A stretch of DNA of 64,000 nucleotides from Mycobacterium haemophilum DSM 44634 (GTDB taxonomy: Bacteria > Actinomycetota > Actinomycetes > Mycobacteriales > Mycobacteriaceae), in assembly GCF_000340435.2 (NCBI RefSeq), contig NZ_CP011883.2, forward strand, positions 3,580,687 to 3,644,686, in the 5' to 3' direction. Both the position numbers and the translations under genes were made by a program. This document shows positions 40,304-48,498 of this stretch, piece after piece (the first letter of the stretch is position 1; every line of letters starts with the position of its first letter). Below the pieces are notes generated by a model. The model did no database searches. It worked only from the letters and a program-made list of their open reading frames with translations, and was not told the DNA's origin.

Positions 40304-41181
40304 CGATTTGCACTCCGCAGTACTCGGTCCAGGATGTCGACTGGTCGTTGGAAGCGATTCACATCTGCTGTTGCTACGCGCACCGTCAGACTAGATTCCT
40401 TGCGGATCATCCGGCGCCGTGCGATGCCGGCAAGATTCGGTGATTGTCCGGTAGTAAGGCCGAAACACTGTCCAGACAGCACGGCGCTGATGACATCGCG
40501 AAGCGACGGCGCTGCCATGATCGCTGGGTCTAGGCCACGCGCGCGCAATCTGTCGATGAGCTGGTCATGGCTTGGTGGGTTGTGCGCCCGCGGTGGGGTG
40601 GCAAAGCATAGGCCGCTCAGCATCTGGATGTGCGGCGCGGCCGCCCGCGCCGCACGGTGCTCACTTGGCAACAAGAACCAACGAGGAATCCGCACTGTTG
40701 GGCTGGCTTGAATTTCATCAAGCAGCGCAGGATGTTCGACGACAGCGACATCGAGCTCACGCAATCGCAAACGATCAGCAAGGTCCACGGTACTTCCGGT
40801 CGCGGTAAAGATCGGGAGGTGCGGATCCGTCATCGACTCACGCACCGCGGTAACGCATGCGCTCAGCAAGCAGTCATCGATTGCCGTAGTGAAGCCAATA
40901 CGCAGCTGGCGCGGTGGGCCACTGAGCCGAGCGGCTTCTTCGAGCAATCGGTCGGTGTCCCCGACAACGAGGCGAGCGCGCGAGAGCAGGGACGCTCCAT
41001 GGTCGGTTAATACGACGCCGGTGGGCTTGCGCTCGAATAGTTGCAGACCCAACGTCTGCTCCAGCCGGCGCACTCCTTGAGAGACCGGGGGCTGGGTCAC
41101 TCCCAGAGTGTCGGCGGCGCGACCAAAGTGGCACTGCTCGGCGACCGCGACGAAGTAGCGCAAGTGCCTGATCAGATCCAC
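40300..41181 (-). CDS. LysR-type regulator of the beta-lactam/D-amino-acid island
   Basis: A 293-residue LTTR with an N-terminal HTH (L-R-Y-F-V-A-V-A-E-Q-C-H-F-G-R-A-A-D-T-L, T-Q-P-P-V-S-Q-G-V-R-R-L-E) and a two-lobed effector domain. It is transcribed divergently from the dacB-type gene across about 245 AT-richer bases that contain the shared control region. This is the classical LTTR layout, reminiscent of AmpR and BlaA/BlaB systems where a LysR or linked gene controls beta-lactamase. The inducer is unknown; muropeptides or D-amino acids would fit the neighbours. Confidence 0.9.
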   Translation of the reverse strand: MDLIRHLRYFVAVAEQCHFGRAADTLGVTQPPVSQGVRRLEQTLGLQLFERKPTGVVLTDHGASLLSRARLVVGDTDRLLEEAARLSGPPRQLRIGFTTAIDDCLLSACVTAVRESMTDPHLPIFTATGSTVDLADRLRLRELDVAVVEHPALLDEIQASPTVRIPRWFLLPSEHRAARAAAPHIQMLSGLCFATPPRAHNPPSHDQLIDRLRARGLDPAIMAAPSLRDVISAVLSGQCFGLTTGQSPNLAGIARRRMIRKESSLTVRVATADVNRFQRPVDILDRVLRSANR

Positions 41182-41425
41182 GAATCAATGAACCCTTCCA
41201 CGCCCATCACGAGGCAAAAATTTCCCTTCTTTAACCGTCTGAAAAGCAGTTATACACGTTTGCTATCACGATATATGGTTTAGCGAAATAGTCGCATGGC
41301 CAGGTGCCGTGCTTGGCTACCCCCGTCATGACCAAAGCCTGTGTGATCGGTGGCACGTACAGACGCAAGACGTGGAGGTTGTTAGCCATGGATATATGCG
41401 AGATGCCGGATCGGGCGAGACTGTC

Positions 41426-42859
41426 ATGACCTCGGTGGGGCTGAGGTGGTTTACCGGTCCCCGCCGCTTGATCGGTCTGATCTGCAAAGGCCTGATGACC
41501 GGTCTGATAGCGGCTACGGCGATGACAATACTGGCGGGCCACCGTGCCACTGGCGAAGTGGACAGCCCGCCACCAAAGCAGGGAAGGTCCCAGCCGGCGC
41601 TGATACGCCTCGACGAGACGCTGACTGCCCCTGACTCGGGTCGACTCGCTGCCACATTAGCGCCCCTGTTAGCAAACCCTGAGCTGGGCACGTTAACAGG
41701 ACAAGTGGCCGACGCGATGACCGGGCAGCTCTTGTGGACGCAGGGCGAGCGGGTACCGATGCAGCCCGCATCGACCACCAAGGTGCTGACCGCAGCCGCT
41801 GCACTGCTCACGCTCGATCGCGATGCTCGGCTCACCACGCGTGTCGTTACCCCCGCCCGATCCGGTAAGCCAGGGCAGATCGTGTTGGTTGGTGGAGGTG
41901 ATCCAGCCCTCTCGGCGGCGCCATCCGATCAGGACAGTTGGATTCGCGACGCAGCGCGCATCGGCGACCTAGCCGAGCAGGTTCGCCGCAGCGGCTTCAC
42001 CCCGACCTCGATACAGGTCGACACGTCGCAGTTCTCCGGCGCCGAAATGGCTCCGGGCTGGGACCCCGCCGATATCGATGGTGGTGACATCGCCCCTATC
42101 GAATCGGTGATGCTCGATGGTGGACGGACCCAACCTGCCACTGCTGACTCACCTCGTTCACACACCCCGGCCCTCGATGCCGGCCGTGCGCTCGCCGACG
42201 CACTCGGTCTTGACCCTGCTGATGTAGTCCTTACCGCGACGCCGACCGTGGGACGCGATATCGCTTCGGTGCAATCGCCGCCCTTGATGGAACGGTTACG
42301 CACGATGATGAACACGTCCGATGACGTGCTGGCTGAGGCAATAGGCCGTGAGGTCGCCGCCGCGACCCATCACCCACAAAGCTTTGCCGGCACCGTCCAG
42401 GCCGTTCTCGACACTGTTCTGAACTTCGGAATCGACCTCAACGACGCGTCTTTGCACGACGCCAGTGGCTTGTCCACCGAGGACCGGCTCACCGCTGACA
42501 CCCTCGATCAGGTGCTCAACACCGCCGCCAGCTCAAAGCACCAACAACTAAGACCCCTACTCGACTTGCTGCCGGTCGCCGGCCGCAGCGGCACACTCGC
42601 GCACCGATTTCTCGATCACGACACCCAGGCAGCTGCTGGATGGTTACGCGCCAAGACTGGAACGCTCACCGGTACCAACGCCCTGGCCGGAATCGTCACT
42701 AACGTCGACGGACGTGTGTTGACTTTCGCGTTGATCGCCAATGGAGCCGGCCCCCATGGCCGCGCCGCCCTCGACACTGTCGCCGCCGCACTGCGCAGCT
42801 ACGACTGTGAAACCCCAACGTCCGCTGACGGCCTTCCCGTCGGTGAGCCGCCGCCGTGA
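41426..42859 (+). CDS. D-alanyl-D-alanine carboxypeptidase/endopeptidase, PBP4 (DacB, S13) family
   Basis: A 477-residue exported penicillin-binding protein with an N-terminal hydrophobic signal or anchor (residues 14-37). Active-site motifs are S-T-T-K (Ser116, Lys119), S-D-D in N-T-S-D-D-V-L-A-E where the family normally has S-x-N, and K-T-G in R-A-K-T-G-T-L-T-G. The layout resembles what I recall of Rv3627c, so this would be an extra paralogue. It trims terminal D-Ala from, or cleaves crosslinks in, peptidoglycan. The ATG behind GGGCGAGA gives the best signal peptide; one ten codons earlier is open. The Asn-to-Asp change in motif 2 may lower activity. Confidence 0.9.
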   Translation: MTSVGLRWFTGPRRLIGLICKGLMTGLIAATAMTILAGHRATGEVDSPPPKQGRSQPALIRLDETLTAPDSGRLAATLAPLLANPELGTLTGQVADAMTGQLLWTQGERVPMQPASTTKVLTAAAALLTLDRDARLTTRVVTPARSGKPGQIVLVGGGDPALSAAPSDQDSWIRDAARIGDLAEQVRRSGFTPTSIQVDTSQFSGAEMAPGWDPADIDGGDIAPIESVMLDGGRTQPATADSPRSHTPALDAGRALADALGLDPADVVLTATPTVGRDIASVQSPPLMERLRTMMNTSDDVLAEAIGREVAAATHHPQSFAGTVQAVLDTVLNFGIDLNDASLHDASGLSTEDRLTADTLDQVLNTAASSKHQQLRPLLDLLPVAGRSGTLAHRFLDHDTQAAAGWLRAKTGTLTGTNALAGIVTNVDGRVLTFALIANGAGPHGRAALDTVAAALRSYDCETPTSADGLPVGEPPP

Positions 42860-42993
42860 TCTATCCGACCATCGAACACCGAGGTGCAATCCAACGTTCA
42901 GTCCATCAATCGGCGCTTATATAACTCATCTGCATAGGGAGGATTTGGCGTGGCAGCACTGCCCACCGACCATCGCTTGCGTGATCTGGCGAT

Positions 42994-43941
42994 ATGAAGT
43001 ATCAACCGAGCCCCGATAGCCAAGTTTCGTGGCATGCAGGTCGTTTCGGTCGACGCGAAATGCTGACGGCGATGGCGGCACTAATCCCCCTGGCCGGATG
43101 TGCGCACCGCAGTCAGGTCAGTCGTCCGCCAGCCGCGACTACTGCATCACCTAACTCACCGTTATCTCAAAGTTTTGCCGCGCTTGAACGTAAGTACGAC
43201 GCCCGCCTTGGGGTGTATGCGCTGTCCACCACGACGGCGACCACGATCGCCTACAGGGCCGATGAGCGATTCGCGTTCTGCTCCACCTTCAAGGCCCCGC
43301 TGGCTGCAGCTGTGCTGCAGGGTCATCCGGTCGCATATCTGGACACCGTGATCTCCTATCGACAAGATGCCATTCATGCGGCCTCGCCAATCACCGAGCA
43401 ACACGTGGAAACTGGCATGACGATTGGCCAGCTCTGCGATGCGGCTACCCGATATAGCGACAATACTGCGGCCAATCTGCTGCTGAACGATATCGGCGGG
43501 CCCGCTGGATTTACCACCTATCTGCGCAGTCTGGGTGACACAGTCAGCAGGCTGGACCAGGCAGAGCCGGAAATGAATAGGAACCCGCCTGGTGATGAGC
43601 GAGACACCACGACTCCTCGAGCTGTCGGCGGGGTCCTCCAAAAGCTGATTCTCGGTGATGCGTTGACGTCTGATAAAAGGGCGATGCTCACCGACTGGAT
43701 GGTCCGAAACACCACCGGCAACAAACGCATCCGAGCCGGATTTCCCGCCGACTGGAAGATCGCTGACCGCACCGGATCCGGTGACTACGGACGCGCGAAC
43801 GCCATTGCCGTCGTGTGGTCGCCCGCCGGCGCGCCATCTGTCGTGGCGATCATGTCCGATCGCAATGGCGGATACGAGGCCCAACCCAGCGATGCACTCA
43901 TCGCCGATGCAGCCGCTGGTGTTGCTTCGGTGCTGGTTTAG
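42994..43941 (+). CDS. Class A beta-lactamase lipoprotein, BlaC homologue
   Basis: A 315-residue homologue of M. tuberculosis BlaC. The N terminus has a twin-arginine signal (F-G-R-R-E-M-L) and a lipobox L-A-G-C (Cys36), as in BlaC. Catalytic S-T-F-K (Ser97, Lys100), S-D-N (155-157) and the omega-loop E-P-E-M-N (Glu191) are intact. Two positions differ from BlaC: S-D-N instead of S-D-G (Ambler 132), and R-T-G instead of K-T-G (Arg259, Ambler 234). Both positions are known to influence clavulanate inhibition. It follows the D,D-carboxypeptidase by 134 bases. In M. tuberculosis blaC lies elsewhere, so this may be a relocated or second copy. Confidence 0.93.
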   Translation: MKYQPSPDSQVSWHAGRFGRREMLTAMAALIPLAGCAHRSQVSRPPAATTASPNSPLSQSFAALERKYDARLGVYALSTTTATTIAYRADERFAFCSTFKAPLAAAVLQGHPVAYLDTVISYRQDAIHAASPITEQHVETGMTIGQLCDAATRYSDNTAANLLLNDIGGPAGFTTYLRSLGDTVSRLDQAEPEMNRNPPGDERDTTTPRAVGGVLQKLILGDALTSDKRAMLTDWMVRNTTGNKRIRAGFPADWKIADRTGSGDYGRANAIAVVWSPAGAPSVVAIMSDRNGGYEAQPSDALIADAAAGVASVLV

Positions 43942-44052
43942 CTTGCCCGACCATCACGTCAGGAATACATCAACGTCGCAGAGCCTGACCGGTCTCGCCG
44001 CAAACCCGGCGATCGTCACCCCAATTGCCGTCATACGAATAGGAATAGCGAG

Positions 44053-45177
44053 ATGACTGACATGGAGATCGGCCGTCGGGCCTTCTTGGGCTCTGCTGCG
44101 GCAGGAGCGGCATCTCTGGCCTTCGCGGGCTGCACACGGACGGTACGAAAACCAATGACATGCCTACCGAAAGTCGACGTGGCCCCCGAGCGGGTGATCC
44201 ACACCATGGCCGGGCTGCGGCCGTACCGGCCAGGCGGGTTCGTCGTGCGCGCCGAGGCGTTAGGCGATAAACGTTTGGTACACAACTACGGTCACGGTGG
44301 CGCGGGAATTACCTTGTCATGGGGCACCTCACGACTAGCCGTGGATCTCAGCTTGCCCGGCCACAGCGGCCCGGTCGCCGTCATCGGAGCAGGAGTCGTG
44401 GGCCTTAGCAATGCCCGACTTGTGCAAGAAGCCGGCTTCGATGTCACCGTGTACACCAAGGCGCTGCCGCCGGACACCACCTCCAACGTCGCCGGCGGCC
44501 AATGGCAGCCTGCTCACCTTTTCGACGACACGGTCGTCACTGCCGCATGGCGCCAGCAATACCTCGCTGCCGCCGCCTACAGCTGGCGCCGGTTTCAGAC
44601 TCTCGTGGGAGACGATTACGGCGTTCGCTGGCTACCCACGTATCAAGAAAGCAGCAGCGCCATATCGCAATTGCTTCCCGGCTTCCCGCCCGATAGCCGT
44701 ATGCTCACCCACGACGACCATCCATTCCCCGTCGACCACGTGGCGTACTTCGAGACGATGTACATCGAAACGGGCCGCTATCTTCGGCAGCTGATCCGCG
44801 ATATACGAACAGCTGGCGGCAAAATCCACACTCGCGACTTTGCCACCGCTGCTGATCTTACGTCGCTGCCCGAGCGTTTGGTGTTCAATTGCACCGGGCT
44901 CGGTGCACGTCAACTATTTGGCGACACCGACCTAACCCCCATACGCGGACAAGTGGCCATCTTGCTGCCGCAGCCCGAAATCCAGTACGCCTACGCCTTC
45001 AAGAGATCCGGCTACATGTTCCCACGTCCCGACGGCATCATCTTGGGCGGCACATTCGAAAACGGAGTCTTCGATCCCGCGCCCCAGGCCGGCGACATCA
45101 CCAAGATCCTCAACGCTCACAAGGGCTTGTTCAACGAGTACCGCTGCACACCACCGCTGCACAGTGCCCCTGTCTGA
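44053..45177 (+). CDS. Tat-exported, circularly permuted D-amino-acid oxidase-like lipoprotein
   Basis: A 374-residue flavoprotein. A Tat signal (G-R-R-A-F-L-G-S) leads to a lipobox (F-A-G-C, Cys27). Next come M-A-G-L-R-P-Y-R-P (about 52-60) and H-N-Y-G-H-G-G-A-G-I-T-L-S-W-G (77-91), which in ordinary D-amino-acid oxidases form the C terminus. Only then does the FAD-binding G-A-G-V-V-G (112-117) with N-V-A-G-G-Q-W appear, which is normally N-terminal, followed by F-N-C-T-G-L-G-A-R and G-G-T-F-E-N-G-V-F-D-P. All DAAO blocks are present in rotated order. The predicted reaction is oxidation of D-amino acids outside the membrane, with D-Ala from the carboxypeptidase as the obvious substrate. Confidence 0.85.
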   Translation: MTDMEIGRRAFLGSAAAGAASLAFAGCTRTVRKPMTCLPKVDVAPERVIHTMAGLRPYRPGGFVVRAEALGDKRLVHNYGHGGAGITLSWGTSRLAVDLSLPGHSGPVAVIGAGVVGLSNARLVQEAGFDVTVYTKALPPDTTSNVAGGQWQPAHLFDDTVVTAAWRQQYLAAAAYSWRRFQTLVGDDYGVRWLPTYQESSSAISQLLPGFPPDSRMLTHDDHPFPVDHVAYFETMYIETGRYLRQLIRDIRTAGGKIHTRDFATAADLTSLPERLVFNCTGLGARQLFGDTDLTPIRGQVAILLPQPEIQYAYAFKRSGYMFPRPDGIILGGTFENGVFDPAPQAGDITKILNAHKGLFNEYRCTPPLHSAPV

Positions 45178-45217
45178 TGAGCCCAGTGCGGGGCAGAACT
45201 CGTAGGAAGCTCTCGCC

Positions 45218-45346
45218 GAGGCGAAAGTGGCGCGGTTGATGATCATTCCCGGTGTGGATGTCGCCGCCGGGATCTCCATCATGGCTGCCGTCGGCAACTT
45301 CTCCCAAGGGCCTAGCACCAGATCGCTTGCCGGAGCGGCTGAATAG
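45218..45346 (+). mobile_element. IS110-family transposase remnant
   Basis: A 42-codon open stretch contains M-I-I-P-G-V-D-V-A-A-G-I-S-I-M-A-A-V-G-N-F-S, the start of the IS110 transposase C-terminal domain (transposase_20, I-P-G-V-x-x-x-x-A-x-x-x-x-A-x-x-G). It then ends at a stop. The rest of the element is not recognisable. In M. tuberculosis the IS110-family element IS1547 lies in the same interval, so the region seems prone to this type of insertion. Confidence 0.6.
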
Positions 45347-45420
45347 GTCAGCACCGTTCTCTTGTCAGGCAGTTCAAGCGGTGACTGGACGTATGTCGTT
45401 GCCCATCGGCGATTACGCGG

Positions 45421-45575
45421 GAATAGAAACCTGACCGATGGGATACAGGCGACACGCGGCTGGGTGACTTCGAATTCGGCTCGCCGATGCGATAGCAGTC
45501 GCCGATGCAGACTTCGCCATCGGCAGGCCCGGTCATGGTGAAGCTTTCCCCGAAGTGACCGGGCTCAGTGAGTCT
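45421..45575 (-). pseudogene. MOSC-domain protein fragment
   Basis: On the minus strand, E-P-G-H-F-G-E-S-F-T and D-G-E-V-C-I-G-D-C-Y-R-I-G-E-P read as the core of a MOSC (molybdenum-cofactor sulfurase C-terminal) domain. One base slip near 45470 changes frame, and the continuation E-F-E-V-T-Q-P-R-V-A-C is the next MOSC motif with its conserved Cys. Both ends are missing. This is a dead fragment of a gene lost from this interval. Confidence 0.65.
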
Positions 45576-45934
45576 TCCAGAAGCGCCGCCGCCCACCAGC
45601 TAAAGGCCAAGCCAAGTACAACGATCAGCCCCGGGTGGCAAAGCGACCGATTTGACGAAACTCAGAAGTGTGCATCAAACGCGGCTCGCATCTATACATC
45701 ACCGCCTGAAACGTCGACACGGGTGGTCCCCTCACCTCGAGAGGCGACGGTGTGTGTATTTTGCACATTGAACTGCAGCAGTTTACGTGGAACCAACCGC
45801 TTAGGTCCATCGCATAACTGTGAGCAGCGGAGTCGTTGGGCACCACCAACACAGGCGGTGCCGACAACGCGAGGACCGGTAATTGACCGTCCCGTGCAAT
45901 TTGCTCGGGTTCGTTAAACAGGAGCGGAGTTGAC

Positions 45935-46234
45935 ATGTCTTTTGTGACCACAAACCCCGAGGCGTTGAAGGCAGCAGCTGAGGGAGTTCGAGAAATCAAG
46001 GATCGAGCGGTTGCGATCTCTGTTCAGGCGGCCCCGGTGACAAACGCTGTTAAGCCCCCTGCGATCGACGCGGTATCGACGAGAGCGGCGACCTACCTGG
46101 TCGACCACGCGAAGAAGTATAAGGACACCATCGCTGAGGCGGCGACGGTTCTTGAGGCGTTTGCGGTCGCCCTGACCACCGGCGCCGAAAAGTATGCGAC
46201 CACCGAGGCCAACACCGGCAAGGATTTCACCTGA
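45935..46234 (+). CDS. PE-family protein
   Basis: A 99-residue PE domain without C-terminal extension: M-S-F-V-T-T-N-P-E-A-L-K-A-A-A at the start, two long helices, and the type VII secretion signal Y-x-x-x-E as Y-A-T-T-E near residue 89. A good ribosome site (AGGAGCGGAG) precedes the ATG. It is unusually Lys-rich for a PE protein (several Lys where Ala/Gln are common). PE proteins pair with a PPE partner for export by an ESX system; the partner downstream is broken. Confidence 0.9.
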   Translation: MSFVTTNPEALKAAAEGVREIKDRAVAISVQAAPVTNAVKPPAIDAVSTRAATYLVDHAKKYKDTIAEAATVLEAFAVALTTGAEKYATTEANTGKDFT

Positions 46235-46324
46235 CCTCACTGAACGCAATACCAGCACAGCAAACACACGAGCAGCAGCAGTCATTACGACCTAAAAGAA
46301 ACAACGAACAAAGAGAACTATTCC

Positions 46325-46690
46325 AACGAACCGCGACCACCAGAGATCAACTCCGGCAACATATATGCCGGCCCGGGTCCTGGCTCGATGCTTGCCGCCT
46401 TTCAGACGTGGTAGGGCGTGCATGCGGAGATGTATCCCTAATTGCCTGGTTCAAGCAAGTGTTCGAGGGGCTGCTACAGCAGTGGTCAGGTCTGTCGGTT
46501 TTACAGGCGGTTGAGGCAGCCGAGCCGTTTCGGCAGTGGCTGACCGATCTCTCTGAGCAGCTCTCTGAGACACGTAAACAGACCTTGCGCCTCTAGCGAG
46601 GCCTATGCCGATGCGCGTCGCGCGATGGCGCCTCCGCAGGAGATCGCCGATAACCGCACTCGGACGCATCACCACAAAGCCGGGTTAGTC
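46325..46690 (+). pseudogene. PPE-family pseudogene, partner of the PE gene
   Basis: About 90 bases after the PE gene the reading P-P-E-I-N-S-G-N-I-Y-A-G-P-G-P-G-S-M-L-A-A is the exact N terminus of a PPE domain. It has no start codon and ends at TAG after Q-T-W. Further pieces in other frames continue the domain in order: W-S-G-L-S, E-A-A-E-P-F-R-Q-W-L-T, then A-Y-A-D-A-R-R-A-M-A-P-P-Q-E-I-A-D-N-R. Several indels and stops are present and the C-terminal region is absent. The gene cannot make a PPE protein. Confidence 0.85.
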
Positions 46691-46812
46691 CCGCAGATGC
46701 GAAGCATCGCAGTCCCTCCGATTGTGCGGTGTCGCAGCGGAGTCGAAGGCGGGGGGAATCCATCCAAGGTTCCCATGAGTCCTGCAGTTTGTTGTCGCCC
46801 CAAGCAGGCTTC

Positions 46813-48273
46813 CTAGACGATCAGATAGAACGAATCCCGATAGGCTTCAAGAAGTCTCAGCCACAACTCACTGATGGTCGGAAAGCACGGCACGGCGTGC
46901 CACAACCGATCGATGGGTACCTGGCCGGCGACGGCGATGGTGGCCGCGTGCAGCAGCTCGGTGACACCCGGGCCGACCAATGTGACACCGAGCAGATGGC
47001 CCTGATCGACGTCGACCACCATGCGCGCTCGACCCGGGTATCCGTCGGCGAACAGCTTGGCTCCAGTAACGACAGCACCGATTTCCACATCTATGATCTT
47101 GATCCGGTGACCCGCCTGCGCGGCCTGCTCAGCCGTCAGTCCTACCGCGGCGGCTTCAGGGTCCGTAAAGAAGGCCTGCGGCACCGCGTGATGATCGGCG
47201 GTGGTGGCGTGCACGCCCCACGGTGCGGTATCGAGCTGACGTCCGGCAGCGCGCGCACCGATGGCAGCACCGGCGATCCGGGCTTGGTACTTGCCCTGAT
47301 GGGTCAGCAACGCTCGATGATTGACGTCGCCGGCCGCATAAAGCCAGCCATGCTGGATGGCCCGCACTCGGCAGGTGTCGTCGACGTCGAGCCAACTGCC
47401 CGGGGTCAGTCCTATTGTCTCCAAGCCGATGTCGTCGGTGCGCGGTGACCGGCCGGTAGCGAAAAGCACTTCGTCGACCTCTAATTCGTTGCCGTCGTCC
47501 AGCTCGAGGGCCACCTGACCGCCCGGGTCGGGACGGCGCAGTGTCCGAACCGATCTACCCAACCGCACATCCACGCCCGCAGCGGTGAGTCCGCGACCAA
47601 CGAGTTCCCCCACAAAGGGCTCCATCCGCGGCAGCAAGCGAGATCCCCGAGCCAGCAGGACCACTGACGAGCCTAATCCTTGCCAGGCCGTTGCCATTTC
47701 AACGCCCACACCGCCGGCGCCGACAATGGCAAGCCGGTCCGGGACGGCGCTGCTGTCGGTGGCTTTCCGGTTGGTCCAGGGCCGAGCTTCGACGATTCCG
47801 GGCAAGTCAGGAAGCGCGGGTCGGCTTCCGGTGCAGACGACAACCGCGTGCCGGGCGGTGAGCACCACCTGCTCACCGCCGGATGTGGCAACCGCGACCC
47901 GTCGCGGACCGTCCAATCGCCCGTGACCACGGACCAAGGTCGCGCCGGTTCCCCTTACCCAGTCCGCCTGGCCGGTGTCGTCCCAGTTGCTGACATAGCG
48001 GTCACGGCGGCTAAAGACGCTAGCGACGTCGATCGACCCGTTGACCGCCTCGCGCGCCCCGGCGACCCGGCGGGCATCAGCGACGGCAATCATCGGACGC
48101 AGCAACGCTTTACTGGGCACACAGGCCCAGTACGAACATTCGCCGCCAACGAGTTCGCGCTCGACGATCGCGACATGCAGTCCCGCCGCCTGGACGCGGT
48201 CTGCGGCATTCTGTCCAACCGGCCCGGCGCCGAGTACCACGACGTCGTAGTCGCTATCGGTTGACATCACCAT
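46813..48273 (-). CDS. Pyridine nucleotide-disulfide oxidoreductase (Rv0794c-type)
   Basis: A 486-residue flavoprotein of the dihydrolipoamide dehydrogenase/mercuric reductase family: FAD loop G-A-G-P-V-G, redox pair G-E-C-S-Y-W-A-C-V-P-S-K, NAD loop V-G-A-G-G-V-G-V-E and Y-A-A-G-D-V-N. The C-terminal dimer-interface motif, normally H-P-T-x-S-E, reads F-P-T-I-S-E, so the usual catalytic His is replaced by Phe. It is therefore unlikely to be a true lipoamide dehydrogenase. Another ATG two codons in is equally possible. Confidence 0.9.
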   Translation of the reverse strand: MVMSTDSDYDVVVLGAGPVGQNAADRVQAAGLHVAIVERELVGGECSYWACVPSKALLRPMIAVADARRVAGAREAVNGSIDVASVFSRRDRYVSNWDDTGQADWVRGTGATLVRGHGRLDGPRRVAVATSGGEQVVLTARHAVVVCTGSRPALPDLPGIVEARPWTNRKATDSSAVPDRLAIVGAGGVGVEMATAWQGLGSSVVLLARGSRLLPRMEPFVGELVGRGLTAAGVDVRLGRSVRTLRRPDPGGQVALELDDGNELEVDEVLFATGRSPRTDDIGLETIGLTPGSWLDVDDTCRVRAIQHGWLYAAGDVNHRALLTHQGKYQARIAGAAIGARAAGRQLDTAPWGVHATTADHHAVPQAFFTDPEAAAVGLTAEQAAQAGHRIKIIDVEIGAVVTGAKLFADGYPGRARMVVDVDQGHLLGVTLVGPGVTELLHAATIAVAGQVPIDRLWHAVPCFPTISELWLRLLEAYRDSFYLIV

Positions 48274-48498
48274 TGGCCATCCCTTTCCGTCCCGCTCTCT
48301 GGATCACGCTACGCTCTGCGGTGGGCTGGCCAGCATCAGTTTCTGGACGAAATACTTTGCAGTGTAGTGATTTCGAGATGACACGGTCGCGAGAGTACGC
48401 AAAATGCCGGCTGCAATAGCGTGTCGGTGTACCGGCAACGCGCGTTCGCGAAATCCCTAGGCCGTAATCCCCGGTCCTGCGGCAGTACCCACGCTAAG

